Positions 39,704-49,270 of a DNA stretch of 56,488 nucleotides are shown in pieces. The stretch comes from Pseudomonadota bacterium (lineage in GTDB: Bacteria; Myxococcota_A; Bradymonadia; Bradymonadales; GCA-2716585). Location of the stretch: assembly GCA_005804885.1 (NCBI GenBank), contig SYOX01000052.1, positions 1 to 56,488 of the forward strand, in the 5' to 3' direction. The translations under genes and the position numbers were made by a program. The notes under the pieces were generated by a model, which ran no database searches, was not told where the DNA came from, and saw nothing but the letters and a program-made list of their open reading frames with translations. How positions within the stretch are numbered: the stretch's first letter is position 1; the number at the start of each line of letters is the position of its first letter.

Positions 39704-42159
39704 GCTACGATCCCAACGACCCCAGGTTGACCGCCTACGCCCTCGGCGAGCTCGACGCCGCCGAGCACGACGACCTCCAGACCCTCCTCGACGGCGACCC
39801 CGAGGCGCTCGGCGAGGTCGAGGCCATCGCCGCGCTGGCCGCGCTCTTGAGCGAGGAGCTGACCCAGGAGCCCGCCGCCCTGACCGCGGCCCAGCGCCTC
39901 CTCCTGCTCGACCCCGAGGCCGCCGCAACCGCCAGCCTCGACCCCGCCACCGACCCCGCCGCCGGCCCCGCCGCTGGCGCGCTCGCCGCCGGCCCCAGGC
40001 TCGTCGGCGCCGACCTCGGCGCCCAGGCCGACGCCGACGCGCTCGGCGCCAGCAAAGACGCCAGCGCCCGCCGCTCCGCCGACGCCCAGGCCCCAGCGGC
40101 CGACGACAGCGGCCGCGCCGCGCCCGATCAACCTCCGCGAGCGCCCGCCAGAGTCCTGCGCTTCCCCTCGACCGGCGCCGCGATCTTCGGCGGGCTCGCC
40201 GTCGCCGCGGCGGCCTCCTTCCTCGTCTACAGCGGCCTGCTCACGGATGGGGACAAGGCGCCCGCCATCCAGGTCGCCACCGCGCCGGATAAGCCCTCCT
40301 TCACCTTGACCTCGCCGCCGCCCTCGACCCCGGAGAATGGCCTCGTCGCGCTCGGCGGGCAGCAAGGGCAGCCTACCGTCCCCCAGGATCCGAATGCCGC
40401 GAGCAGCCCCGATCGGCTCGACAACGTCACCCCGAGCCCCTCGCCTGCGACCGTCGAGGTGAACTCGCCCGGCTACTACCCTGGAACTGTCGATGTCCAC
40501 ACGATGCCCTCGACCGGGAAGATCGTCGCGACAGGCGAGGACCTCCGCCTGGCCCTCAAGCAGGCCGACGCGCCCAATGAGGACGCGGGTCGCGCCTCGG
40601 GCCTCAAGGGCAAGGAGAAGGCCGCCGTGGATCGGCAAGAGATCGATCGGCTCAACACGCTGGGGTACATCGCCAACGACACGCTCGTGGGCGGCGAGGG
40701 CAAGGGCCGCTACCCGGCAAACCGGGAGGGCTACGATCCCATCGTCGACACCCCCTTCCTCGTGGCGCTCGACAACCCCCTTTCCACCTTCTCGATCGAC
40801 GTCGACACGGCGGCCTACGCCAACGTGCGCCGCTATCTGAATCAGAACAGCCTGCCGCCCGTCGACGCCGTCCGCATCGAGGAGCTGATCAACTACTTCG
40901 ACTATGATTACGCGCCGCCTCGCGACGAGCACCCCTTCAGCGTCCACGCCGAGGTCACCGGCTGCCCCTGGAGCCCCGAGCGCCGCCTGCTGCGCATCGG
41001 CCTCAAGGCCCGCGAGATCGACGTCCAGCAGCGCCCCTCCTCCAACCTCGTCTTCCTGATCGACGTCTCCGGATCGATGGACGAGCCCACCAAGCTGCCC
41101 CTGCTCAAGCGCTCGCTCTCCATGCTCACCGAGCGCCTCGGGGAGAACGATCGCGTGGCCATCGTCGTCTACGCCGGCGCCTCGGGCCTCGTGCTGCCCT
41201 CGACGACCGCCAACCACCGCGCCATGATCCTCGGCGCTCTGGACCGGCTCCACGCCGGCGGCTCGACCAACGGCGGCGCGGGCATCGAGCTGGCCTACCA
41301 GATCGCCGCGCAGCACTTCATCCCCGGCGGCGTCAACCGCGTCCTGCTGGCCACCGACGGCGACTTCAACGTCGGCGTCAGCGGCCGCGGCGACCTCACC
41401 CGGCTCATCGAGGCCAAGGCCCGCACCGGCGTCTTCCTCAGCGTCCTGGGCTTCGGCATGGGCAACCTCCAGGACTCGACGCTGGAGCAGCTGGCCGACA
41501 AGGGCAATGGCAACTACGCCGTCATCGACACCTGGGAGGAGGCCCGCAAGGTCCTCGTCGAGCAGCTCTCCGGCACCCTCGTGGCGGTCGCCAAGGACGT
41601 CAAGATCCAGATCGAGTTCAACCCCTCCAAGGTCCAGGGCTACCGCCTGATCGGCTACGCCAACCGCATGCTGGCCGCCGAGGACTTCAACGACGACACG
41701 AAGGACGCCGGCGAGATCGGCGCCGGCCACGCCGTCACGGCCCTTTACGAGATCGTCCCCGTCGGCGGCGTCGTCCCAGGCGCCAAGGCCACCGGCCGCG
41801 CCGACGTCGACCCCCTGAAGTACCAGCAGCCCCGCGCCATCGAAGGCGACGCCGCCCACCTGGAGCTGCTGACCCTGAAGCTGCGCTACAAGCTCCCCGA
41901 CGGCGACCGCAGCCGCCTGCTGGAGCAGCCCGTCAACGACCCCGGCCGCGGGCTGGCCGAGGCCTCCCCCGAGACGAAGTTCGCCGCCTCGGTGGCCGCC
42001 TTCGGCCTGCTGCTGCGCCGCGCCGAGCACATCGGCGCCCTGACCTGGGACGACGCCATCGAGCTGGCCGACGTCGGCCAGCGCCACCGCGACCCCCACG
42101 GCTACCGCGCCGAGTTCCTCACCCTGCTCCGCAAGGCCAAGGCCCTCTCCCCCCGCTGA
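39700..42159 (+). CDS. Membrane-anchored von Willebrand factor A protein (YfbK-like), putative anti-sigma partner
   Basis: This 819-residue protein begins with a short acidic helical segment (DPRLTAYALGELDAAEHDDLQTLL) like the zinc-finger-free heads of some anti-sigma proteins, a Pro/Ala linker, and one membrane helix (about 160-182). After that comes a YfbK-like region (about 350-430: NPLSTFSIDVDTAAYANVRR) and a vWA domain with MIDAS DVSGS (D455-S459) and later TDGDFNVG. The C-terminal part (about 620-819) matches the DUF3520 extension. Its place directly after the ECF sigma gene suggests it senses or sequesters that sigma factor (inference). Confidence 0.88.
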   Translation: MSYDPNDPRLTAYALGELDAAEHDDLQTLLDGDPEALGEVEAIAALAALLSEELTQEPAALTAAQRLLLLDPEAAATASLDPATDPAAGPAAGALAAGPRLVGADLGAQADADALGASKDASARRSADAQAPAADDSGRAAPDQPPRAPARVLRFPSTGAAIFGGLAVAAAASFLVYSGLLTDGDKAPAIQVATAPDKPSFTLTSPPPSTPENGLVALGGQQGQPTVPQDPNAASSPDRLDNVTPSPSPATVEVNSPGYYPGTVDVHTMPSTGKIVATGEDLRLALKQADAPNEDAGRASGLKGKEKAAVDRQEIDRLNTLGYIANDTLVGGEGKGRYPANREGYDPIVDTPFLVALDNPLSTFSIDVDTAAYANVRRYLNQNSLPPVDAVRIEELINYFDYDYAPPRDEHPFSVHAEVTGCPWSPERRLLRIGLKAREIDVQQRPSSNLVFLIDVSGSMDEPTKLPLLKRSLSMLTERLGENDRVAIVVYAGASGLVLPSTTANHRAMILGALDRLHAGGSTNGGAGIELAYQIAAQHFIPGGVNRVLLATDGDFNVGVSGRGDLTRLIEAKARTGVFLSVLGFGMGNLQDSTLEQLADKGNGNYAVIDTWEEARKVLVEQLSGTLVAVAKDVKIQIEFNPSKVQGYRLIGYANRMLAAEDFNDDTKDAGEIGAGHAVTALYEIVPVGGVVPGAKATGRADVDPLKYQQPRAIEGDAAHLELLTLKLRYKLPDGDRSRLLEQPVNDPGRGLAEASPETKFAASVAAFGLLLRRAEHIGALTWDDAIELADVGQRHRDPHGYRAEFLTLLRKAKALSPR

Positions 42160-42200
42160 CCCAAGAGGCGCGCAGGCAGTTGGGACACGGGTGGATCGCC

Positions 42201-42245
42201 CACTCCACCCCCTGTCCCCCTCCTCGCTCCGCAAGGAGGGGGAAC
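42201..42245. repeat. Inverted copy of the 71-bp hairpin unit
   Basis: The stretch from cactccaccccctgtccccc through gcaaggaggggg is the reverse complement of the core of the tandem units at 42415-42628. Just downstream, at 42246-42302, two direct repeats of about 30 bp share aaggtggttcg. Confidence 0.85.
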
Positions 42246-42414
42246 ACTCGTATTACGGACAAGGTGGTTCGGGGACGCTCGTATGACGGGCAAGGTGGTT
42301 CGTGTCCCGCCCCGCCGACCTCGCCACCCGCCCCAGGCGGCCAGTGATCCCGCCGCAGGCTCCTGCGGCCCACCCACCCCCCGAATCATCGAGCCCACTC
42401 AACGAGCCCCCCCC

Positions 42415-42647
42415 GATCCACCGTGCCCGTAATTCAAGCGTCCCCCCTCCTCGTGGAACGAGGAGGGGGACAGGGGGTGGAGTGCGATCCACCGTGCCCG
42501 TAATTCAAGCGTCCCCCCTCCTCGTGGAACGAGGAGGGGGACAGGGGGTGGAGTGCGATCCACCGACACCCGTAATTCAAGCGTCCCCCCTCCTTGCGCA
42601 GCGAGGAGGGGGACAGGGGGTGGAGTGCGGGGACAGGGGGTGGAGTG
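42415..42647. repeat. 71-bp tandem hairpin repeat, 3 copies plus partial
   Basis: Units at 42415-42485, 42486-42556 and 42557-42628 are nearly identical, and a fourth, short piece (ggggacagggggtggagtg) follows. Each unit has a stem of about 13 bp (tcccccctcctcg / cgaggaggggga) and the tail cagggggtggagtgc. A related single unit lies at 15163-15210. Confidence 0.9.
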
Positions 42648-42763
42648 GGCGGGTTGACACCGACGGCGCGCGGGCGCAACTCCAGAGGGCTGCCTGATGG
42701 CTGCGGGTCGGCGCGATGGGCCGACCGGGGCGATGCGGGCTGGACGGGAGGGGGTCGAGCATC

Positions 42764-45082
42764 ATGCGGAGAGTGTCGATCGGGGTGGCGGTCTATTTGG
42801 CCCTTCTGGCTTGCGCCGACTCCGCTCAGAAGCCCTTGCCTCCCGACGGCGGCGTCAACATCATCAACCCGTCTCCCGAGCCCGAGCCAGAGCAGGCCCC
42901 CGAGCCCGAGCCCGATCGCCCGGAGCCTGAGCCCGACGCGCCGCCGCTCTGCGACGACCTGGAGCCGAACGATCACCCGGACGAGGGGCTGCTCCTCGAA
43001 GGGGACGCGGCGGCGCTGGACTCGCGCATCTGCGAAGAGGACGAGGACTGGGCGCTGGTCGAGCTGGAGGAGGGCGACAGGGTCGAGATCGCGCTGGACT
43101 TCGTGCATGAGGCCGGGGATCTGGACATGGTGCTCTACGATCCGGGCCTGGAGGTGCTGGCGACCTCGGAATCTTCAAGGGACGACGAGCAGATCGAGGC
43201 CGTCGCCGCGCGTCAGGGGCTCCACGCGATCCTGATCTACGGCTACGAGGGCGTGGGCAACACCTACAGCCTGCGCGTCGAGCGAGGGCGCGCCGAGCCG
43301 GCGTGCGAGGACGACGCCCTGGAGCAGAACGACACGCTGGCCGCCGCCCACCAGATCCTGCCCCCCGAGAGCCTCGACGCCGTGATCTGCAGCTCGGACG
43401 ACGATCTCTATGTCCTTGATCTTGTTCAGGGAAGCACGCTTCAGGCGGTTCTTGAATTCTCCCACGCGACGGGCGATCTGGACATGAGCCTGACGGGGCC
43501 GGGGGGCGATCGCGTGGCCGAGGGCGCTTCGGTCGACGACAACGAGCAGATCATCTACCCGGTGGCGGCTGCGGGGCCGCACCTGCTGCGGGTGTATGGG
43601 TATGGGGGTGCGGGCGCGCGCTACAGGTTGACGGCCTCGGTGAGCGGGGGGCCGAGTCCGGGGGGTCAGATGTTGACGGGCGCGGTGAGCTTCGACGACC
43701 CCTTCCTCAACCAGCGGGTCTACAATTACGCGCGGCGGCCGCTGGGTGGCGCGATCGTGGAGGTGGTCGACGAGGCCACCGGGGAGGTGCTTGGGCAGGG
43801 CTCGACGAGCGGCAGCGGGCTCTACCGGGTGCGCTACGAGGGGCAGGGGCGGGCGCGGGTGTACGCGAGGGTGCTGGCGCGCCGGCGGGGGACGGAGGCG
43901 ACGCTGGACGTGGTGACGCGGGACAGGCGGGTCTATGCGGTGCGGACGGCGCGGTCGATAGACCCGTCGGCGGGCCAGAGCCAGCAGGCGGACATGTTGT
44001 TGACGGTCGACGGCGGGGCGATGGCGCCCTTCAACACGCTCGACGCGCTCAACAGGGGCCTGGAGTGGTGGGCTTCGCGCTTCGAGGTGCGCAACACGCC
44101 GGCGCTGCACACGATCTGGGAGTCGGGCCAGCAGGTCGGCTGCGGGACGTGCTATCGGGACGAGGACGCGCCTTCGACGGTCTACCTGTTGGGGCTCGAC
44201 ACCGACAACGACGCGCTGGACGACGCGGTGATCCTGCACGAGCTGGGGCACTTTCTGATGAACAAGTTCTCCAGCGACGACTCGCCGGGGGGTGCGCACG
44301 ACGGCCGCCCGGTCGATCCGCGGCTGGCCTACGCGGAGGGGTGGGCGACGGCTTTTTCGTCGATGGTGCGCAAGGATCCGCTCTACTACGACACGCGGGG
44401 CGAGAGCCTGATCGTCTACGACCTGGAGCGGCCGGACGATGAGTTCGGGAGCTTTACGGGGCGCGTCGCCAGCGATCCGATCAGCGAGTACTTCGTGGCC
44501 TCGATCATGTGGGACATCTTCGACGCGGAGGTCGAGCCGCACGACGGGATCCACGCGGACGCGGCGGCGGTCTTTCCGGTGATCGACTACCTGGAAGGCG
44601 GGGAGGTCTCCAGCCGGGGCGCGCGGGGCATCGACATGGTGGACTACCTCGACGGCGCCCATTGCCTGGATGTGGCCGGGCGCGAGGCGCTCGACGCGCT
44701 CCTGGAGGGTGTGGACTTCCCTTACGGGGCGCCGCCGGGGGGTTGCAAGCCGGGCGCGCCGATGCGGCTGGAGGTCGACGGCGCGGGCGCGCTCAGGGTG
44801 GTCGTCCTGCGGCCGGTCGACGGGGTCGAGGTGTCGTGGTGTCGCCGCGGGGGCTGTGAGGCGCTGGGGGGCGCGGGGCCGTTGGGCGACGGGGAGGACG
44901 TGAGGGTGAAGGTGCCGGTTGACCTGGGGGGCGGGCACGTGGAGGCGCGCATCTGGCGAGGGGCCGCGGCGTGGGCGGCGATCTGGGGTGCGCCGGCGTC
45001 GGCGGCGCGCAAGGGGTGGTCGCCGGGTCCTGCGGCGGGGGACGGCGCGGGGGTGGTGGAGCGGCGAGCCGAGGGTCGTTGA
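42764..45082 (+). CDS. PPC-domain zinc metalloprotease lipoprotein
   Basis: Using ATG 42764 the protein has 772 residues with a lipobox LALLAC and a P-E-P-E linker. Two bacterial pre-peptidase C-terminal (PPC) domains follow (about 60-170 and 175-290; both carry AGDLDM/TGDLDM and an IYGYEG/VYGYGG motif), then a beta domain (300-400) and a peptidase domain with HELGH (H492, E493, H496) and E525 in YAEGWATAF, which fits a gluzincin arrangement. It is probably anchored at the outer membrane with the protease outside. The C-terminal 150 residues are not assigned. Confidence 0.87.
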   Translation: MRRVSIGVAVYLALLACADSAQKPLPPDGGVNIINPSPEPEPEQAPEPEPDRPEPEPDAPPLCDDLEPNDHPDEGLLLEGDAAALDSRICEEDEDWALVELEEGDRVEIALDFVHEAGDLDMVLYDPGLEVLATSESSRDDEQIEAVAARQGLHAILIYGYEGVGNTYSLRVERGRAEPACEDDALEQNDTLAAAHQILPPESLDAVICSSDDDLYVLDLVQGSTLQAVLEFSHATGDLDMSLTGPGGDRVAEGASVDDNEQIIYPVAAAGPHLLRVYGYGGAGARYRLTASVSGGPSPGGQMLTGAVSFDDPFLNQRVYNYARRPLGGAIVEVVDEATGEVLGQGSTSGSGLYRVRYEGQGRARVYARVLARRRGTEATLDVVTRDRRVYAVRTARSIDPSAGQSQQADMLLTVDGGAMAPFNTLDALNRGLEWWASRFEVRNTPALHTIWESGQQVGCGTCYRDEDAPSTVYLLGLDTDNDALDDAVILHELGHFLMNKFSSDDSPGGAHDGRPVDPRLAYAEGWATAFSSMVRKDPLYYDTRGESLIVYDLERPDDEFGSFTGRVASDPISEYFVASIMWDIFDAEVEPHDGIHADAAAVFPVIDYLEGGEVSSRGARGIDMVDYLDGAHCLDVAGREALDALLEGVDFPYGAPPGGCKPGAPMRLEVDGAGALRVVVLRPVDGVEVSWCRRGGCEALGGAGPLGDGEDVRVKVPVDLGGGHVEARIWRGAAAWAAIWGAPASAARKGWSPGPAAGDGAGVVERRAEGR

Positions 45083-45158
45083 GCGGGGGCGCGCTGGGGG
45101 GTCAGGGATGCGGCGCGTCGAGCTCAGGGGAAGCCGGTGATCTGGGCGTCGGTGCGGG

Positions 45159-46256
45159 TCAGGGTTGGAGGTCGAGCCAGCGGGCCAGCTCCTCGCGGCC
45201 GGCGGCCAGGGCGAGGGCGGAGGCGGTCTGGTGGCTCCGGTTGGTGAGCTGGGCGCTGAGCCCGGCGGTGACGAGCAGTCTGGCGATTTCCAGGGTCTCG
45301 TGCTCGTGCAGGTTGGAGGCGGCGGCGACGCGGTGCAGCGCGGTGTCGCCGTTGCGGTGGAGGGCCTTGGGGTCAGCGCCCAGGGCGATGAGGGGCTCGA
45401 CGACCTTGGGCGATCCGGTGGTCAAGGCGAGGTCGAGGACGCTGTCGCCGTTGACGTCGACGGCGTTGGGGTCGGCGCCGGCCTCGACGAGCTGGCGCAT
45501 CAGGGCGGTCCACAGGGCGACGAGGCGCGTGGGCGCGGTGCGGCTGGGGGGAGGGCCGCGGCGGGTGGACTGGTAGCGGAAGGCGCCGAGGTCGTCGCGC
45601 AGGCGCGCGAGGAGGCGGTGCAGGGGCGTCTGGCCGTGGAGGTCCCTGAGGTGGGGGCTGGCGCCGGCCTCGATGAGGAGCTGGGCGAGCCGGATCTGGC
45701 CTTCGCGCACGGCGGTGGCCAGCGGGGTGGTGCCGTTGGCGTCGCCGCCGTCGATGTTGGCGCCGTGGCTCAGGAGCCATTGGACCAGGGTGAGGTCGCC
45801 GATCTCGATGGCTTGCTGGAGGGGGGTCTTGAAGCCGTCGCGGGTGCGCAGCGTGACCTCGTCGATCGGGATGGAGGGGTTGATGTCGGCGCCAAACTCG
45901 ATCAGCAGGTGCACCTGGGCCACCATCGCGCTGCGATCGCGGGCCTCGTCGGGCATGGCCGGGAAGCCGACGGCGCCGGCTGGCGTCATGACCACCGGGG
46001 GCAGGGTCGAGGGCTTCTTGAGGGCGAAGGTCAGCGGGGTATGGAAGGAGTGGTTGTGGGCGTTGGGGTCGGCGCCGCTCTGGAGCAGCAGGCGCGAGAT
46101 CGCGACCTGCTTGTAGTGGGAGGCCTCCATCAGGAGCGTGTTGTCCGCCTGCGAGCTCAGGTCGGGGTCTCCCCCGGCGTCGAGGTAGGCTCGCACGGGA
46201 GCCTCTTCACCCGTAACGACCGCGCGAAACAGCAAGTGAACGTCTGCGTAATTCAA
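45159..46256 (-). CDS. Ankyrin-repeat protein
   Basis: TTG at 46256 (ggag ten bases upstream) gives 365 residues; the frame opens at 46511 but that part is low-complexity. About nine ankyrin repeats are visible (e.g. DNTLLMEASHYKQVAISRLLLQSGADPNA, GTTPLATAVREGQIRLAQLLIEAGASPHL). No signal peptide or membrane helix is present. Ankyrin proteins bind protein partners; none can be named here. It is divergent from the helicase gene. Confidence 0.85.
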   Translation of the reverse strand: MNYADVHLLFRAVVTGEEAPVRAYLDAGGDPDLSSQADNTLLMEASHYKQVAISRLLLQSGADPNAHNHSFHTPLTFALKKPSTLPPVVMTPAGAVGFPAMPDEARDRSAMVAQVHLLIEFGADINPSIPIDEVTLRTRDGFKTPLQQAIEIGDLTLVQWLLSHGANIDGGDANGTTPLATAVREGQIRLAQLLIEAGASPHLRDLHGQTPLHRLLARLRDDLGAFRYQSTRRGPPPSRTAPTRLVALWTALMRQLVEAGADPNAVDVNGDSVLDLALTTGSPKVVEPLIALGADPKALHRNGDTALHRVAAASNLHEHETLEIARLLVTAGLSAQLTNRSHQTASALALAAGREELARWLDLQP

Positions 46257-46509
46257 CCTTGGTGTGCTCCAGACCGGCGCCAACCCTCGGCGCAACGGGG
46301 TCCTCCTGCAATCCGTCCTCGGAGAGGATAATCCACTGCGTTGAACCTCGCAACCTTGGAGTCGCCGGGGCCAGGGCGCCGAAACCTGGCCTGCGGGTCT
46401 CGGGCGGCGGGCCTGGGATTGAATCTGGTACAGATGTGTAGTAGAAACGGGGTTGTCGTCGCGTGGATCGCGTCGGGCGTTCGTCCTCCTTCGCAGCCCC
46501 CTGGCTCTC

Positions 46510-48606
46510 ATGGATCACCCCATCGACCGCGTCTTTGGCCCTGGAGGGCTCCTGTCGAGCCACCTGGACGGCTATGAGGCCCGACCGCAGCAGGTCGAGA
46601 TGGCCCGCCAGGTCCATGAGGTCTTCGGCGGCGACGGTCGCGTGGTCATCGAGGCGGCCACGGGCACCGGCAAGACGCTGGCCTACCTCATCCCGGCGAT
46701 CCTGAGCGGCCGGCGCGTGCTCGTGTCCACGGCCACGAAGGCGCTCCAGGAGCAGATCTTCAACAAGGACATCCCCTTCCTCCAGGAGCTCTTCAAGCAC
46801 GCCAGTCCGCGGCGGGCCTTCAAGGCGATCACGGTCAAGGGCCGCAGCAACTACCTGTGCAAGCTGCGCTTCGAGCAGTTCTCGTCCGTGATGACCTTCA
46901 AGAAGAAGGCCGACGTGGCGATGTTCTCCCGCGTGCGCCGCTGGGCGAGGTCGACGAAGACGGGGGATCGCTCCGAGGTCCAGGGGCTCCCCGACGACTT
47001 CGAACCCTGGCAGCACGTCTCGGCCACCGCCCAGCAGTGCCACGGCCACGACTGCCGCCACTTCGAGGAGTGCTTCGTCACTCGCCTGCGCCGCGAGGCC
47101 CGCGAGGCCGACCTCGTCGTCGTCAACCACCACCTCTTCTTCGCGGATCTCGCGATCAAGGGCACGGGCATGGCCGAGGTGCTGCCCGAGTACGACGCCG
47201 TCGTCTTCGACGAGGCCCACCACCTGGAGCAGATCATCACCTCGTTCTTCGGCCTGCAGGTGAGCAACTACCGCCTCGTCGAGCTGGCCTCGGACCTGCG
47301 CCGCGATCTGGAGGCCGAAGGCGGCATGACCCTGCAAGGCGCCCGCCGCGTGGAGGAGGCCGAGCACTTCGGCGCCCTCTTCTTCGAGGCCTTCGACGTC
47401 CCCGATGGCCGCCACGCCCTCGACGAGATCCTGCGCGGCCGGCAGGGGGTCGAGATCGCCGCCCGCTTTGGGACGCTGATGGGCGCGCTGTCGGATCTGG
47501 CCGGCTGGGTCGAGACCTCCAACGCCGGAGAGCTCTCCGAGCGCCTGCACGCCCGCTGCGTCGAGCTTCACGACGACCTCGAGGACCTCATGGGCATGAA
47601 GCAGCCCACCATGGTCTACATCGTCGAGCGGCGAGGCCGCGGCCTCTTCCTGGAGGCCTCGCCGGTCGACGTGGCCAACCTCTTTCGGCGCAAGGTCCTG
47701 AGCCTGCCGGGACCCCAGGTCTACACCAGCGCCACGCTGACCACCGGCGGCAGCTTCGACTACCTGATGGGCCGGCTCGGCATGGAGGGCCTCGCCAACG
47801 TCAAGACGCTGGAGCTCCCGCCGGTCTTCGACTACGAGAACCGCGCCCTGATCTACGTCCCCAACCGCCTCCCCGAGCCCAACCACCCGCGCTTCCTCGA
47901 CGGCGTCTGCCAGATCGTCGAGTACCTCATCGAGACGACCGAGGGCAGGGCCTTCGTCCTCTTCACCAGCTACCGCAACATGGACGAGGTCCACGCCCGC
48001 CTCAAGGACAAGATCACCCACATGATCCTCAAGCAGGGCGAGGCCCCCCGGCATGAACTTCTTGAGCAATTCCGAGAGGATATCCACTCGGTGCTCTTTG
48101 GCACCTCCTCCTTCTGGGAGGGGGTCGACGTCGAAGGCGAGGCGCTCAGCCTCGTCATCATCGACAAGCTGCCCTTCGGCAGCCCCGCCGATCCCCTCAC
48201 GCGCGCCCGCGTCAAGCTCATCGAGTCCCAGGGGATGGACCCCTTCCGCACCTACTTCGTGCCCTCGGCCGCCATCACCCTCAAGCAGGGCTTCGGTCGG
48301 CTGATCCGATCGCGGCGCGATCAGGGCATCGTCGCGATCCTCGACAGCCGCCTGGCCTCCAAGAACTACGGCCGCACCTTCCTCGACTCCCTCCCCCCGG
48401 CCCCGGTCGTCTGGAACGCCAAGGAGGTCCGGAACTGGTGGCAGCAGCGGCACCCCCCGGCTCCCGCGCAGGCGGAAACATTGCCAATAAAAACAATGGC
48501 TTCGCCGTTGATAGCCCCTTCGGAAGAGCCCTCGTCGGGGGCGATCGCGTCGGTATCGGCGCCCACCTCGCCCGATCCCGCGCCGGTGGCCTTGGAGCCT
48601 CGGTAG
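46510..48606 (+). CDS. DinG/XPD-like Fe-S superfamily 2 DNA helicase
   Basis: ATG 46510 gives 698 residues. Motif I is AATGTGKT (K55), motif II is DEAH (D234-H237), and the C-terminal lobe has GFGRLIRSRRDQG (motif VI). Four cysteines between motifs Ia and II (C117, C177, C182, C188) match the 4Fe-4S cluster of the XPD/DinG group. These helicases unwind 5'-3' and resolve R-loops or damaged forks. No nuclease domain is present. The C-terminal 60 residues are a Pro/Ala tail. Confidence 0.9.
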   Translation: MDHPIDRVFGPGGLLSSHLDGYEARPQQVEMARQVHEVFGGDGRVVIEAATGTGKTLAYLIPAILSGRRVLVSTATKALQEQIFNKDIPFLQELFKHASPRRAFKAITVKGRSNYLCKLRFEQFSSVMTFKKKADVAMFSRVRRWARSTKTGDRSEVQGLPDDFEPWQHVSATAQQCHGHDCRHFEECFVTRLRREAREADLVVVNHHLFFADLAIKGTGMAEVLPEYDAVVFDEAHHLEQIITSFFGLQVSNYRLVELASDLRRDLEAEGGMTLQGARRVEEAEHFGALFFEAFDVPDGRHALDEILRGRQGVEIAARFGTLMGALSDLAGWVETSNAGELSERLHARCVELHDDLEDLMGMKQPTMVYIVERRGRGLFLEASPVDVANLFRRKVLSLPGPQVYTSATLTTGGSFDYLMGRLGMEGLANVKTLELPPVFDYENRALIYVPNRLPEPNHPRFLDGVCQIVEYLIETTEGRAFVLFTSYRNMDEVHARLKDKITHMILKQGEAPRHELLEQFREDIHSVLFGTSSFWEGVDVEGEALSLVIIDKLPFGSPADPLTRARVKLIESQGMDPFRTYFVPSAAITLKQGFGRLIRSRRDQGIVAILDSRLASKNYGRTFLDSLPPAPVVWNAKEVRNWWQQRHPPAPAQAETLPIKTMASPLIAPSEEPSSGAIASVSAPTSPDPAPVALEPR

Positions 48607-48645
48607 CCCGCCGCCTTGAGCCGCGGGGCGCTCCGGCCGCGAGGG

Positions 48646-49224
48646 TCAGCCGCCCTCGGTGTGAATCCGAGCGGTGAAGATCAGGCCAAAGGCCACGAGG
48701 AAGGCGCCGACGAGCAGCCGCAGGTCGCGGAACTCGAAGGCCTCGCCGACGGCCAGGACGGCGACGCCCGGGTCGCCGGGGCGCACCCGCACGTTGACCC
48801 TGTCGCCCTTCTGGGGGATCCCCTTGACGGCCTGCTCCGAGATGACGCCCTCGCGCTTGATGGTGCGGACGGCCTGGAAATCCGCCAGGCTCTCCTGGGC
48901 CGCGGAGTCCCCGCTGGCGCTGTAGGAGAAGCGCTGCCGCGTGTGGCGGACCCCGTCGACCTCGTAAGAGTAGATCAAGGTGACCTGCTGGATGTCGACG
49001 CTGCGGCTGCCGACGCCGCTGGGAGCCTGCCTGACGGGCTTGAGGCGCGCGACGCGCTCGATCTGTCCGGGGACGATCGGCCAGGAGGCGCTCTCGCGCC
49101 ACAAGATGTGCTCGTGGCCCCGGTGGAGCAGGATGAAGAGGCCGGCGGCGGCGATCAGCAGGGGGATGCCGTAGCGGAAGAGGGGGCGCCGGGTCAGGCG
49201 GAACATGGGGCGCGGGGTCGGCAT
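48646..49224 (-). CDS. DUF3592 membrane protein
   Basis: This 192-residue protein has membrane helices at about residues 18-35 and 168-186, with a central beta domain (VTLIYSYEVDGVRHTRQRFSY) typical of DUF3592. Function is unknown. It follows the SUMF1-like lipoprotein gene on the same strand (46 bases) and converges on the helicase gene. Confidence 0.82.
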   Translation of the reverse strand: MPTPRPMFRLTRRPLFRYGIPLLIAAAGLFILLHRGHEHILWRESASWPIVPGQIERVARLKPVRQAPSGVGSRSVDIQQVTLIYSYEVDGVRHTRQRFSYSASGDSAAQESLADFQAVRTIKREGVISEQAVKGIPQKGDRVNVRVRPGDPGVAVLAVGEAFEFRDLRLLVGAFLVAFGLIFTARIHTEGG

Positions 49225-49270
49225 CAGGGCTCCGAGGTGCGCGGCCGAGAGCGGGGGAGGCGGCCGCGGC

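Larger units (their letters stand above)
42160..42763. other. Non-coding hairpin-repeat region
   Basis: Besides the hairpin units, the segment at 42341-42372 (cagtgatcccgccgcaggctcctgcggccc) resembles 8478-8510. No gene was recognised between the vWA gene and the metalloprotease gene. Confidence 0.65.
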
